NCBI GenBank assembly: GCA_029547025.1
Contig: JAKPQA010000148.1
Coordinates: 1-57,727, forward strand
Length of the DNA: 57,727 nucleotides
Direction: 5' to 3'
Source: Armatimonadota bacterium
GTDB lineage: Bacteria; Armatimonadota; Zipacnadia; UBA1398; JAKPQA01
Numbering within the stretch: position 1 is the stretch's first letter; every line of letters starts with the position of its first letter. A program made the position numbers and the translations under genes. This document shows positions 35,397-44,868 of the stretch, one piece after another. The notes under the pieces were generated by a model. That model saw only the letters and a program-made list of their open reading frames with translations, had not been told where the DNA came from and did no database searches.

Positions 35397-36295
35397 GCGA
35401 GAGCCGCCCGGAGCTCGGACACCGCCCGGGGCAGGGCCGTCATCGGGTCCTCTGCGGCCTCATACTCGAAGCTCAGGTAGCCCCGGTACCCGACTTCGCG
35501 CAAGATCGACACCACCCGGCCGTAGTCCACCGGTTGGGGCCCCTGGCCCTCAGGCCGGACCTCGGTCTTGATGTGCGTCGTGATGGTGTACGGTGCGACC
35601 TTGGCCATCTCAACGTATGGGTCCGCGGTATGGAAGTTCCCCGTGTCCAGATTCACGCCGAACCAGTCGGAGTCCACCCGCGACACGATACGGAGAACCT
35701 GGTCGGCTGTGGCCGTGACCCCACCATGGTTCTCGAGTGCCACCATCACTCCGTGCTGGGCGCCGTAGTCGGCACACGCCTGGCAGCTCTCGGCAACGAG
35801 TGCGATAGCATCGTCCTCCGTCATGCCCTCGGGGATGTTTCCGGCGAACACGCGGATGACCGGAGCGCCGAGGACTTCTCCATGGTCGATCCAGGTGCGC
35901 ACCAGGGCCAGCTGCTTCTCGTGCTCCGCCCCGATGGGGCCCGTGAAACGGTTCCCCACGGCGGTTCCCGAGACGTCAAGGCCGAGCAGAAAGGCTTGCC
36001 GCCGAATCCTCAGCATGTAGTCGCGGTCGGCATCCGGAGGAAAGTAATACGAGGTGAGCTCGACACCGTCGAGCTCCAGCTCGGCACAGATCTCGAGGAA
36101 CCCCTCCAATGTCATCGACGGTCTCTCGCCGGTGAGGAACTGGCGGTACGAGTAGGCGCAGCTTGAGATCTTCATCCTCGCGTCCTTCCCGCGCACCACG
36201 GGCTCGATGGCCCCAGCCACACCCGCCGACGCGGCCAGGGCACCGGCCCCAGCCAGCGTTCCGAGGAATCCGCGTCGCGTTGTGGTTCTGTCCAT
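35393..36295 (-). CDS. Tat-exported sugar phosphate isomerase/epimerase-like TIM barrel
   Basis: The 300-residue protein has a twin-arginine signal (TTRRGFLGTLAGAG) followed by an AP-endonuclease-2/xylose-isomerase-like barrel. Likely metal ligands are Glu in ALENHG, Asp in NLDTGNFH, His in TTHIKT and Glu in SFEYE. Export suggests it acts on non-phosphorylated sugars or inositols in the periplasm. It lies 63 bases downstream of the large glycosidase and is probably co-transcribed with it. Confidence 0.85.
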   Translation of the reverse strand: MDRTTTRRGFLGTLAGAGALAASAGVAGAIEPVVRGKDARMKISSCAYSYRQFLTGERPSMTLEGFLEICAELELDGVELTSYYFPPDADRDYMLRIRRQAFLLGLDVSGTAVGNRFTGPIGAEHEKQLALVRTWIDHGEVLGAPVIRVFAGNIPEGMTEDDAIALVAESCQACADYGAQHGVMVALENHGGVTATADQVLRIVSRVDSDWFGVNLDTGNFHTADPYVEMAKVAPYTITTHIKTEVRPEGQGPQPVDYGRVVSILREVGYRGYLSFEYEAAEDPMTALPRAVSELRAALA

Positions 36296-36358
36296 GGGTC
36301 ACTCCCCGCCCATCCGTCCGAGCGCACGGCCTCACTGCCAGGGACCTCGGCCGGCGGC

Positions 36359-39300
36359 TCAGAACTCCGCCCTGACATGGATCCGCTCCCGGCTCGGCGT
36401 GAGCCGCACCCACTCGCGTGCCGGGTCAAAGCCCTTGTGTTCGGTTCCGTTGATCCACACCCTCTTCAGCTGCCGCCCGCGTGGATGCCGGATCCGGATC
36501 ACCAGCGCCTCAGGCGCCGACCGGACCGGGGGATCGATGGTAGCCTCAATGACGTTTTCGGCGGCCGCCCGGATCACGTACGAGACCGGACCGAATCGCG
36601 TGGGCGCGCGGCGCACCGAGACGCTCATGCCGGGTCTCAGCCAGTTGCTCGTGACAAAGGGGGCCAGCCACAGCTCGCTCCCACGCTCCGTGACGAGCAT
36701 GGTACGCGTCTGGGTGAGGAACCACCCGGTCTCATGGGTCTTGTTCCATCCGCCCGTGTTGTGGAAGTGCTCCCAGAACGACAGGTTCTCGCAGTTGAGA
36801 AGGCTGGGAATGGCGTTGAAGTAGGCGCGGATGAAGGGCTTCACATCGTCACGCAGGGCATGGATCTCCGCCACCCGCGTGTAATAGGGCTGGACCTTCG
36901 AGAAACCGCCCAGGTGGTACCAGTCGGCGCGGCTGGCCTCGCCCGGATAGGCTCCCATGCCGTCCTGGAGGAACCAGTAGTCCTCGAGGGTGGCCACCAT
37001 GCCGTCGACATCGCGGCTGGCCGGATCCATGAGGCCGAGGGCAGCCAGATGGTGCGGCCCGATCTCGACGTCGCCGGCCCAGGAACGGTTCCAGTCCTCA
37101 CCGGCGAAGAACTCGCCCGTCTTGCCAAAGCAGTGAACCATCGACGGGACGCCCGGCGTGAATGTGCCGTCAGACACGCGCATCGCCGGGGTCCGCGCCT
37201 GCGCCCAGCGATACGCCCGGACCAGGTCGTCGCGGAAGGCCTCTGCCTCGGCGGCGAAGGCCGGGCCGTCTGGGTGGCCGATGGCCGTAAGCGCTCGAGC
37301 CGCGTCCCGCAGACCGGCGCAGTAGTGGGCCTCCATGCAGAACCGGTAGGCGTACATCCCCCAGTCAGCCACGACGCCGGGGGGAACGAGGCCCGATTCG
37401 GGCGTCCGCTCACCATGGGCGTCAACACCCTCGGTCTTGGCCCGCTGCGCCACGATCCATCGGCACACGCGTGCCACGTCATCGGCATGGGAGCGCAGCC
37501 AGTCGTCGTCCCCCGTCAGCGAGTGGTGCTCGCCCAGGACCCATAGGTGCCATCCGGTGCCCATCAGCGTGTAGCCCGTGGTGAGGAAGCCCGCCGGGTT
37601 GTACCGCGCGATGAAATAGTCAAGCGATGCCCGGGAGAACGCGTGGTGCCCGAACTGGTCCATCCCCAGGACGATGGAGTTGGCCTCGCTCTCCAGCGGC
37701 CCATACCGGTCGGAAGAGATCCACGGCGAGATCCGCGCGCCGTCGCCCTCATTCCGCGCCGCCATGAGGCAATGCACCTGTGAGGCGCGGATCACATTCG
37801 TCAGCAACTCGTCGGGGAGTTCGACCGCCATGGCCGAGCCCAGAACGCTGTCCCAGTACGCCATCGTATCCGCGAGCCGCTCCTGAGCGCGCCCAGAGAA
37901 GGCCCGGCTGCCGGCCCCGACGGTCCACCCCGGCAGGGCCAGTGTCCACTCCGCCGAGCTGCGCGCGGGAAGCTCCCCGGACACGACCACGCGGGTCCCG
38001 TTGGTCATGACCGACAGCTCCGGGCCGCTCTCTCGCTGGAACAGCGCGACCAGACGGTCTCCCTGGAGGGCGACCACGCCATCGCCGTCGGCCAGCCGGT
38101 CGAGCGCGAGCCTCGGCTCGGAGTCGGCGGCGAACTCGAGGGCCAGGCGCACGGGAGCGCTGGCGCCCGACTCGTTCGCCAGAACAACCTGGGCCATGCC
38201 GATCGACCGGTGCCGACCCACCCGCGTATCGGTCGGCGGCGCCCCAAATGGCGCCACGAACGCGCGCTGCGTGTAGGTAACCGGCCCGTCCGCGAACGTG
38301 ATCTCGGGAACCGGGTACCATCCGCGGTACAGCCGCCGGCCCTGACGTTTCGCGGCAGTCGAGCCGAACTGCGGTGTCCCGCGGATCTCGTAGGACGGGT
38401 GCACTTGCCCCTCGCGATACCGGCCCAGCGTGCCATCCTCGTCGGCCACGAACTTGCAGTCGTCGCACGCAAGCGACAGCATGGTGGGGCCGTGGTCCTG
38501 CACATCCCGATGAACGTGGGCCATGGCCTGCTGGAAGGTCTGGTCGGGCCGAGCGCGCACCTGATCCAGATAGCTCGATACCCGGGACAGCTGCGAGCGC
38601 ACTGCGTCCAGGGAGGGCGCTCGAGTGGCGTCGGCCACCAGCACGCCGAACGCCGGGACGTAGGCCCACCCCTCCTCGAGCACATCGTCAACCGCGAGGG
38701 CGAATGCGCCATCTGGGCAGGTCAGGCGGAGCACAGTGGCATCCGAACGGCTGCTCCGAGGGCGCGTGGCACGCACCGTCACGCGCAGGCACTGCGCCAT
38801 GTCCCAGTTAACCACACGGACCGGCTCGGCCGCCGCGATAGCCCAACCGTTGTGGATCTCGACCCGGCCGCCGGCGTTCGGTCCAGCCGGAGCCGCCCGA
38901 AACTCGAGCGACACCTCGCGCCAGCGCGAGCGAGTCCTGGCGCGGAACCCCGAGACCTCGGCGGGCAGAGCGTCGGCATCGAAGACCCAGCGGATCTTCT
39001 GGGTGCCGCGTCGCCGCGTCTCGGGGTCGCCGCGCCAAAAGGCTCGGGTGACCAGCCATGGCCCCTCAAAGACCGTCTCCCCGTCCAGGGGCTGCCATTG
39101 GCCCTGCCAGAGCGACTCACCCGCCCAGTACTGGGCCCGGACCTTCCCGGCCATGGTCCGCGCCTCTCTGGGTAGACAGATGCCCACCTCGCGCACGAAG
39201 CGGCGCTCGGCCCACTGCAGCCCGATGGCACCCCGCCCGTCCGGCCACTGTGGGACGGCGTACAGCCCGTCACGGCTGGGCAGGATCTCCTGCGTCAGGT

Positions 39301-39970
39301 AGACATCGGCCGCCGGGAACTCCTCGACCCGACTGGCTTGCGTGCCGGCCACCCGAGCCGGGTCGGACTTCACCACCTGGCCGAAGGGAGCCGCATCAAA
39401 CCGCTCGGCAGCAGCACGGCTCGGTTGCGTTCCGCGCACGAGCCGGGCGTTCGCCCAGTTGGCGCAATCGCAGGTGATGCCGTCTCCGGCATCGGTCACC
39501 ACCAGCTCCAGCTCGTCGACACCCGCGACAGAGACCGCGACATGGCGCGCGGGGTCTCGCTCGGTCATGGTCCCGCTATCGTAGATCTCGACCCCATCGG
39601 CAAGCACGCGGAAGACGACGGTGCCTGTCCCGCCGTCCTGCCACTGCACACCGACATCGGCCTCGAAGGTCTCGAACTCCCCGGAGAGGTCGACGACGAT
39701 CTCTCCGGATGCGTGATGGCCGAGGCCGCGGGTGAACGTGCGATCGCCGATCCGAAGCGGCTGAGGGGCGCGGCCGTCTGTGGGCCGCACCGCGGTGTCG
39801 ATGCCCAGCTCGCCCCAGGCGAGCGTGTACGCTTCGATGCGGTCGAACAGCCCGCCGCTCAGATAATCGTCCGCCGGCCCCTCTGCGGCAGCGCGGCCCT
39901 CGGCTCCTGGCCAGAGGACCAGCCCCATGCTCACACTGAGGGCGCCACAGAGTGCGCCATTCACCTGCAA
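36359..39970 (-). CDS. Secreted NPCBM-domain six-hairpin glycosidase-like protein
   Basis: The 1203-residue protein starts at TTG, with GGAGG 9 bases before it, followed by a Sec signal (about 1-30). Residues about 45-180 match an NPCBM carbohydrate-binding module (GLGHHASGEIVVDLSG). The middle (about 200-700) is beta-rich, possibly discoidin-like and super-sandwich domains. The last 480 residues look like an alpha/alpha six-hairpin barrel of the GH63/GH78/GH95 type, with WISSDRYGPLESEANS and TTGYTLMGTGWHLW. The specific family and catalytic acids cannot be assigned by eye. It likely removes sugars from complex glycans outside the cytoplasm. Confidence 0.75.
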   Translation of the reverse strand: MQVNGALCGALSVSMGLVLWPGAEGRAAAEGPADDYLSGGLFDRIEAYTLAWGELGIDTAVRPTDGRAPQPLRIGDRTFTRGLGHHASGEIVVDLSGEFETFEADVGVQWQDGGTGTVVFRVLADGVEIYDSGTMTERDPARHVAVSVAGVDELELVVTDAGDGITCDCANWANARLVRGTQPSRAAAERFDAAPFGQVVKSDPARVAGTQASRVEEFPAADVYLTQEILPSRDGLYAVPQWPDGRGAIGLQWAERRFVREVGICLPREARTMAGKVRAQYWAGESLWQGQWQPLDGETVFEGPWLVTRAFWRGDPETRRRGTQKIRWVFDADALPAEVSGFRARTRSRWREVSLEFRAAPAGPNAGGRVEIHNGWAIAAAEPVRVVNWDMAQCLRVTVRATRPRSSRSDATVLRLTCPDGAFALAVDDVLEEGWAYVPAFGVLVADATRAPSLDAVRSQLSRVSSYLDQVRARPDQTFQQAMAHVHRDVQDHGPTMLSLACDDCKFVADEDGTLGRYREGQVHPSYEIRGTPQFGSTAAKRQGRRLYRGWYPVPEITFADGPVTYTQRAFVAPFGAPPTDTRVGRHRSIGMAQVVLANESGASAPVRLALEFAADSEPRLALDRLADGDGVVALQGDRLVALFQRESGPELSVMTNGTRVVVSGELPARSSAEWTLALPGWTVGAGSRAFSGRAQERLADTMAYWDSVLGSAMAVELPDELLTNVIRASQVHCLMAARNEGDGARISPWISSDRYGPLESEANSIVLGMDQFGHHAFSRASLDYFIARYNPAGFLTTGYTLMGTGWHLWVLGEHHSLTGDDDWLRSHADDVARVCRWIVAQRAKTEGVDAHGERTPESGLVPPGVVADWGMYAYRFCMEAHYCAGLRDAARALTAIGHPDGPAFAAEAEAFRDDLVRAYRWAQARTPAMRVSDGTFTPGVPSMVHCFGKTGEFFAGEDWNRSWAGDVEIGPHHLAALGLMDPASRDVDGMVATLEDYWFLQDGMGAYPGEASRADWYHLGGFSKVQPYYTRVAEIHALRDDVKPFIRAYFNAIPSLLNCENLSFWEHFHNTGGWNKTHETGWFLTQTRTMLVTERGSELWLAPFVTSNWLRPGMSVSVRRAPTRFGPVSYVIRAAAENVIEATIDPPVRSAPEALVIRIRHPRGRQLKRVWINGTEHKGFDPAREWVRLTPSRERIHVRAEF

Positions 39971-40158
39971 ATCCCACCGCCTCCAGCGTCCAACCTAGAT
40001 GAGTGGCCATTCCGCCGGGCGAACGCGCCTCCCTGCCCGTCGCCCACCCAGAACGTGAACACTGCATTACCGGCCTGGCAACTCCGGACGGAAATGGGGT
40101 AGTATCCCGTGGGCGTTTGCGGACTGCGTCAGGCCGCCGCAGGGAAGGAGGGATTGGT

Positions 40159-40785
40159 CTGGGGGCCGATCGTCAGGGCCGAGAGCCGGAGCCAGCCCGT
40201 GACCTGGACGTGGACCCGGCGCGCCAGGAGCGGATCGCGCGCGAGCTTCGCGAGCTCGCGGACAAGAACTACCGCGCGATCTACCATCTGATCCATTCAT
40301 ATATCGGCGGCGACCCGGACGAAGCCGAGGACCTGACTCTTCAGACGTTTGAAAACGCATTCGCCTCTTATCACCGGTTCCGAGGCGAGGCAGATGTCCG
40401 AACTTGGGTCTTTCGCATCGCCATCAACGTGTGCAAGAACCGGATCCGGCAGAAGCAGACCCGGCGTCGGTTCGAGGCCCTCTCGCTCGACGCCACCTTC
40501 GGCGGCGACTCGGAGGACGACACCTCGGCCATGGACGTGCCCGACGTCTCTCAGAGCCCCACCCGCATAGCGGAGGGCCGCGAGCTCCGCGAGATCCTGC
40601 GGGCGGGCATCCGCAAGCTCCCCGCCGACTACCGCGAGGTGCTTCTCCTCAAACTGCAGGACTTCTCATACAAGGAGATCGCGGACATGCTAGACTGCAC
40701 AGTCGAGACGGTTAAGTCGCGGCTCTTCCGTTCGAGAGTGGCCCTGAAACAGCTGGTGGGCGGGTACGTGGACGAGGCGGACTGA
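40159..40785 (+). CDS. ECF-type RNA polymerase sigma factor
   Basis: This small sigma-70 protein has region 2 (DEAEDLTLQTFENAF, then WVFRIAINVCKNRIRQ) and region 4 (LPADYREVLLLK, then YKEIADMLDCTVETVKSRL), and lacks regions 1 and 3. The start is unusual. No ATG or upstream GTG precedes region 2, but a perfect AAGGAGG (40145-40151) sits 7 bases before an in-frame CTG at 40159, giving 208 residues. GTG 40210 is the fallback and has no ribosome-binding site. No anti-sigma gene is adjacent. Directly downstream is an ECF-type promoter and the Omp85 cluster, so it likely controls outer-membrane biogenesis genes. Confidence 0.9.
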   Translation: MGADRQGREPEPARDLDVDPARQERIARELRELADKNYRAIYHLIHSYIGGDPDEAEDLTLQTFENAFASYHRFRGEADVRTWVFRIAINVCKNRIRQKQTRRRFEALSLDATFGGDSEDDTSAMDVPDVSQSPTRIAEGRELREILRAGIRKLPADYREVLLLKLQDFSYKEIADMLDCTVETVKSRLFRSRVALKQLVGGYVDEAD

Positions 40786-40872
40786 CCGCCCGACCCCGAT
40801 TCCCCTGGCGAGTGTGGCCGCCCGCGGGTGCTGCTGCCATGCCCCCTGTGGCTTCGCCCCTGGAGTCTGCAA

Positions 40873-40897
40873 GGAACATTCTGCGGTCCGGGACGTC
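40873..40897 (+). promoter_or_regulatory. ECF-type promoter before the first Omp85 gene
   Basis: GGAAC (40873-40877) and CGTC (40894-40897) are separated by exactly 16 bases, the classic arrangement for ECF sigma factors. It lies 40 bases before the first Omp85 gene and just after the ECF sigma gene. Confidence 0.6.
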
Positions 40898-40936
40898 CTA
40901 GTCTCGGGTCACGATCAGGCACGAAGGGACTCATCG

Positions 40937-42742
40937 ATGCGAGTGGGCGCTGAGCGCGGGACTGCCGAGCCGCAGCCTGGCGCGCTCACGTTGCGGTGGT
41001 TGATGCTCTCTGCACTGCTGGCGGCGGTCCTCACGAGCGTGGCCGACGCGCAGAAGCGCCCGATTGTACGGGAGATCCGCATCGACATCGGGCCACACGG
41101 CCAGATCTCGGAGGAGGTCGTCCGCAGTGAGCTCACGGCCGTGTCCGTCGGCATGGAGTACGACCAGGCCAAGACGGCCGCGGCACTCCGAGCCGTTCTC
41201 GACACGGGCTACTTCCAGCGTGACCCGAAGCTCTCGTATGTAGAGGCCGTTCCCCAGGGCGACGATGTCGCCCTCGTGTTCCGGCTGCGCGAGAACCCGA
41301 TCATCGAATCGGTCACCGTCGAGGGGAACACGGTGCTGGATGACGCCACGATCACCGCGCTGCTCAGAGAGGTGCTGCAGCCCGGTCGGGTGCTCAACAG
41401 CCGCATGGTGGATGAGTGGATCCAGGAGGCTGTATCGCAAGCGTACCGTGACCGAGGTTACGCGGCCGTCGTGCTCAGTCCTACCCTCAGTGAGCAGGGC
41501 GTGTTGACCATCGCCGTGGTCGAGCAGTACATCGAGGATATTCGGCTCGCCGGCCTGCGGAAGACGGCGGAGAAGGTGGTGCGCCGGGAGATTGAGGCCC
41601 GGCCCGGACAGCTCGTGAACACGCACCGCATCCAGGAGGACCTGGATCGCCTGCTGGCACTGGGGATCTTCGAGGACGTGTCGGTGGGCGAGTGGATTCC
41701 CGGCCAGCAGGCGGGGGCGGTGATTCCGGTATATACATTCACCGAGCGTGAGACGGGCTCATTCACCGCCGGCGGCAGCTTCGACACCCGGCGGGGCTTG
41801 CTCGGCTATCTCGAGTACGCCGAGGCCAACCTGGGCGGCCATGCCCGGCGCCTCAAGATTGCGGGCGAGTTCGGCACCTTCCTTAATCTCGACGCGACCT
41901 ATGTCGAACCCCACATCGGCACCAGGACGTCGCTGGAAGCCCACGCCTTCGCCAACCAGTTCCAGACGGGCAAGCTCTCCATCGGCGGCCTCGTATCCAA
42001 CTTCTCGGCCGAGTCTCGAACCGGCGCCGAGGTGGCCGTGACCCGAGCACTGGACAGTGACCGGCACCGGATTGTTAGCCTCGGGTACCGTAACGAGTAC
42101 CGGCAGAACTTCGACCCCCGCCTCACGAATGTGTTGTCGGCCGATGCGCTGCGAGGTCGGGTTGGGACTGTGAGGGTCCGGCTAGGCAACGACACCAGGG
42201 ACCAGTTGGACAATCCGCGTCGCGGGAGCCTTCAAGTGGGCACACTCGAATACGCGGCGCCGTGGCTGGGGAGCCAGTCGACCTTCGCGAAAGCCGAAGT
42301 CGACGCACGCCAGTACCTGTCGATGGGCAGCCGCGGGGTGTTTGCCCTCCGCGCGAACGCCGGCACGACGTTCGGCACGTTGCCACCCATTTTCGAGAGC
42401 TTTCGCCTGGGAGGAACCGACTCGCTCCGAGGCTATGCCGAGGATCGCTGGTGGGGGACCAACCAGGTGCTGCTCAGCGCCGAATACCGTCACCAGATCA
42501 TCGGCCATAACCCAAACCGGGGCGTCCAGCTGGTGCTCTTCGCCGATTACGGCAGCGCCTGGGGAGGCTCGTGGAGCGGGAGCGACGGCTCGTCGCTCGC
42601 CGCGGAGGACCAGCGCTTCGTGGGGCACTTTGGTTACGGCGTCGGACTTCGGGTCAACACGCGGCTGTTCCCGTTGCGCATCGACTATGGTATACGTTCG
42701 GGTGGCGGACGGTTCCATGCGGGCATCCAGCACACGTTCTAG
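40937..42742 (+). CDS. Omp85/BamA-type outer-membrane protein 1
   Basis: The 601-residue protein has AAGGGA about 9 bases upstream and a signal peptide (about 20-44). Three POTRA domains follow (about 48-285), recognisable by ESVTVEGNTVLDDATI and EDIRLAGLRKTAEKVVRREI. The C-terminal 16-strand barrel contains the loop-6 motif LRGYAED and ends in F (HTF), the beta-signal. POTRA-barrel proteins insert or export outer-membrane proteins. BamA of model bacteria has five POTRAs, so this could be a BamA, TamA or lineage-specific paralogue. It is the first of three tandem copies and sits behind an ECF-type promoter. Confidence 0.9.
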   Translation: MRVGAERGTAEPQPGALTLRWLMLSALLAAVLTSVADAQKRPIVREIRIDIGPHGQISEEVVRSELTAVSVGMEYDQAKTAAALRAVLDTGYFQRDPKLSYVEAVPQGDDVALVFRLRENPIIESVTVEGNTVLDDATITALLREVLQPGRVLNSRMVDEWIQEAVSQAYRDRGYAAVVLSPTLSEQGVLTIAVVEQYIEDIRLAGLRKTAEKVVRREIEARPGQLVNTHRIQEDLDRLLALGIFEDVSVGEWIPGQQAGAVIPVYTFTERETGSFTAGGSFDTRRGLLGYLEYAEANLGGHARRLKIAGEFGTFLNLDATYVEPHIGTRTSLEAHAFANQFQTGKLSIGGLVSNFSAESRTGAEVAVTRALDSDRHRIVSLGYRNEYRQNFDPRLTNVLSADALRGRVGTVRVRLGNDTRDQLDNPRRGSLQVGTLEYAAPWLGSQSTFAKAEVDARQYLSMGSRGVFALRANAGTTFGTLPPIFESFRLGGTDSLRGYAEDRWWGTNQVLLSAEYRHQIIGHNPNRGVQLVLFADYGSAWGGSWSGSDGSSLAAEDQRFVGHFGYGVGLRVNTRLFPLRIDYGIRSGGGRFHAGIQHTF

Positions 42743-42822
42743 AGGTCCGGCGAGCCGTCGGCCACAGGGGGCGGGGCGCGCAGTGGGCCGGGCTGGGGCC
42801 TCTGTGGAATTCGGATCGGTTA

Positions 42823-42851
42823 TTGACTTTTGCACACTCTTTGGCTAGAGT
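42823..42851 (+). promoter_or_regulatory. Sigma-70 promoter of the second Omp85 gene
   Basis: TTGACT (42823-42828) and TAGAGT (42846-42851) are separated by the ideal 17 bases in an AT-rich patch. Transcription would start near 42858, about 64 bases before the gene. Confidence 0.7.
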
Positions 42852-42921
42852 GCCGCCGTAGCGTGCGGCGGCTGGTGTTCCCTGGCGCCCAGCAGGAGCT
42901 GACGCACGAAGGAGCTGGACA

Positions 42922-44721
42922 ATGGCAGAGCACAGTGCTGACCCGGGCACGGAGAGAGGCCTGCCGCGCTTTCGTCTCTGTGCCGGGCTGCTATGCCTGG
43001 CCACGGTGATGTGCTCGGGTGCGCACGCCCAGTACAAGCCGGTGATTCGCGCGATTTTGTTCGACATCAAACCCTACCAACAGGTTACCCGTCAGGCGCT
43101 TGAGAACGTGATCCGGGTCAAGGTGGGCGACGAGTATGACCAGGCGCGGGCGGAGGCGGCGAGGATTGCGATCCTCGATACCGGCTGGTTCCAGCGCGAT
43201 CCCGAGCTCTCATACGTCGAGACCGAGCCCATGGGCAACGACGTCGCTCTCGTGTTCCATCTGACGGAGAATCCGATCATCAAGTCGATCAACTTCGAGG
43301 GAAACACGGTGGTGGACTCCGAGGTCCTGCGGAAGCAGTTGGCCACGGTGATCGAGCCCGACAAGGTCCTGAACCTCAAGATCCTCGATCAACAGGTACC
43401 CGCCGAGATTCGTCAGGTCTATACCAATATGGGGTACTCGGCACTCATGCTGCATCCGACCGTGAGCCCCGAGGGCGTTCTGACCATCCCCCTCGTCGAG
43501 CAGTATGTCGAGGATGTGCGCATCCAGGGGCTGAAGAAGACCAAAGAGAAGGTAGTACGCCGAGAGATCCACACGCGGCCCGGCCAGCTCCTCAACGCTA
43601 AGACCATCCAGGACGACCTGAACCGGCTCTACAATCTGGACGTCTTTGACACTCCACCCGAGATCGTGGACTGGCTGCCCGGCCAGGAGCTCGGCGGCGT
43701 GATCCCCGTGTTCCAGTTCACCGAGCGCAAGACCGGCTACTTCACGGTTGGCGTGGGTTTCAGTACGGCCGAAGGGTTCCTCGGCTATGCCGAGGCGGCG
43801 GAGACCAACCTCCGCGGGCGCGGCCAGAAGGTCAGTCTCCGCGCCGAGTTCGGGAACTACATCAACTTCAGTTTCCGCTACCTGGAGCCATACCTGGATA
43901 GCCACCATACTTCGTTGGAAGTCAACCTGTTCCGGAACTCCCTGCGTTCGGGCAGCTCGATCCTGGGTGGCAGCCTCCACATGTCGGCTGAGTCGAGCAC
44001 GGGCGTCATCGTCAGCCTCAACCGGCCCCTCGACGATGACTACAAGCGTCGCGTGGAGCTGGCCTACAGCAACGTGACCACCCAGAACTACGATCCCCGC
44101 CTGATCAACGTCGTCTCTCCCTTCCTCCTGCGTGGCCAGGTCGGCAGCCTGAGGGTGGGCCTGACGAACGACACACGTGACATCTATGAGAACCCTCGCC
44201 GTGGCGGTCTGCACACCGCATCGCTGGAGTACGCGGACCGGTGGCTGGGCGGCGCTTCGCGCTTCTCGAAGTTCGAAGTGGATCTGCGCCAGTACTTCTC
44301 TTCGGGTGACAAGGGCGTCTTCGCGCTGCGCGGCAACTACGGCAGCGCGCTCGGCAGCGAGCCGCCCGTCTACGAGGCGTTCCGCGTCGGTGGGGCTGAT
44401 ACGGTCCGGGGCTATCTGGAGGATCGCTGGTACGGTATGAACCGGCTGCTGGTCAGCGCCGAGTACCGCTACCAGATCTCCGGGCATAGTGCCCGCAGCG
44501 GCATTCAGCTCGTCCTGTTCGCGGATTATGGCGATGCCTATGGTGGGCGTTGGGCATCGCAGGATGGTTCGATCTTGTTCGCCGAGCACCAGACCTTCCA
44601 GGGCTCCCTGGGCTACGGGCTCGGCGTTCGGGTCAACACGCCTCTCGGGCCGATCCGCCTGGATTACGGCATCGGCTCCGAGGGCGGTCGAACGCACTTC
44701 GGGATAAGCCAGACCTTCTAG
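42922..44721 (+). CDS. Omp85/BamA-type outer-membrane protein 2
   Basis: The 599-residue paralogue of protein 1 has the same layout: signal peptide (about 15-36), three POTRA domains (EGNTVVDSEVLRKQL and VRIQGLKKTKEKVVRREI) and a barrel with VRGYLEDRWYG in loop 6, ending in SQTF. AAGGAG lies 7 bases before the ATG. It has its own sigma-70 promoter and so may be expressed constitutively while copy 1 follows the ECF sigma factor. It is the shortest of the three and a candidate for the housekeeping BamA. Confidence 0.92.
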   Translation: MAEHSADPGTERGLPRFRLCAGLLCLATVMCSGAHAQYKPVIRAILFDIKPYQQVTRQALENVIRVKVGDEYDQARAEAARIAILDTGWFQRDPELSYVETEPMGNDVALVFHLTENPIIKSINFEGNTVVDSEVLRKQLATVIEPDKVLNLKILDQQVPAEIRQVYTNMGYSALMLHPTVSPEGVLTIPLVEQYVEDVRIQGLKKTKEKVVRREIHTRPGQLLNAKTIQDDLNRLYNLDVFDTPPEIVDWLPGQELGGVIPVFQFTERKTGYFTVGVGFSTAEGFLGYAEAAETNLRGRGQKVSLRAEFGNYINFSFRYLEPYLDSHHTSLEVNLFRNSLRSGSSILGGSLHMSAESSTGVIVSLNRPLDDDYKRRVELAYSNVTTQNYDPRLINVVSPFLLRGQVGSLRVGLTNDTRDIYENPRRGGLHTASLEYADRWLGGASRFSKFEVDLRQYFSSGDKGVFALRGNYGSALGSEPPVYEAFRVGGADTVRGYLEDRWYGMNRLLVSAEYRYQISGHSARSGIQLVLFADYGDAYGGRWASQDGSILFAEHQTFQGSLGYGLGVRVNTPLGPIRLDYGIGSEGGRTHFGISQTF

Positions 44722-44791
44722 GACGTGCGGCGAGGGGGCCGTGAGTCCGGCCCGAAGCGATCTCGCCGCCAGGGGAGTCAGGACCCGCCCG

Positions 44792-44820
44792 GGGGTCTAC
44801 GGCCGTCTGGCCCAGACCCC
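44792..44820 (+). terminator. Hairpin after Omp85 protein 2
   Basis: GGGGTCT (44792-44798) pairs with AGACCCC (44814-44820) around a 15-base loop. It is the first of three hairpins in the 199-base gap before the third Omp85 gene, and a likely terminator or attenuator. Confidence 0.45.
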
Positions 44821-44828
44821 TACCCCGG

Positions 44829-44867
44829 CTGCCAGGCCTCGGGGCCCCAACACGGGGCCCGGGGCAG
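44829..44867 (+). other. Strong two-part hairpin in Omp85 2-3 gap
   Basis: An outer CTGCC/GGCAG stem (44829-44833 with 44863-44867) encloses an inner GGGCCCC/GGGGCCC stem (44842-44848 with 44854-44860). It may regulate or terminate transcription into the third Omp85 gene. Confidence 0.4.
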
Positions 44868-44868
44868 T

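Noticed and set aside
40100-40105. TAGTAT as a -10 box for the sigma gene
   Set aside because: The best -35 (TGGCAA, 18 bases away) matches only half the consensus. No ECF-type motif with correct spacing was found there.
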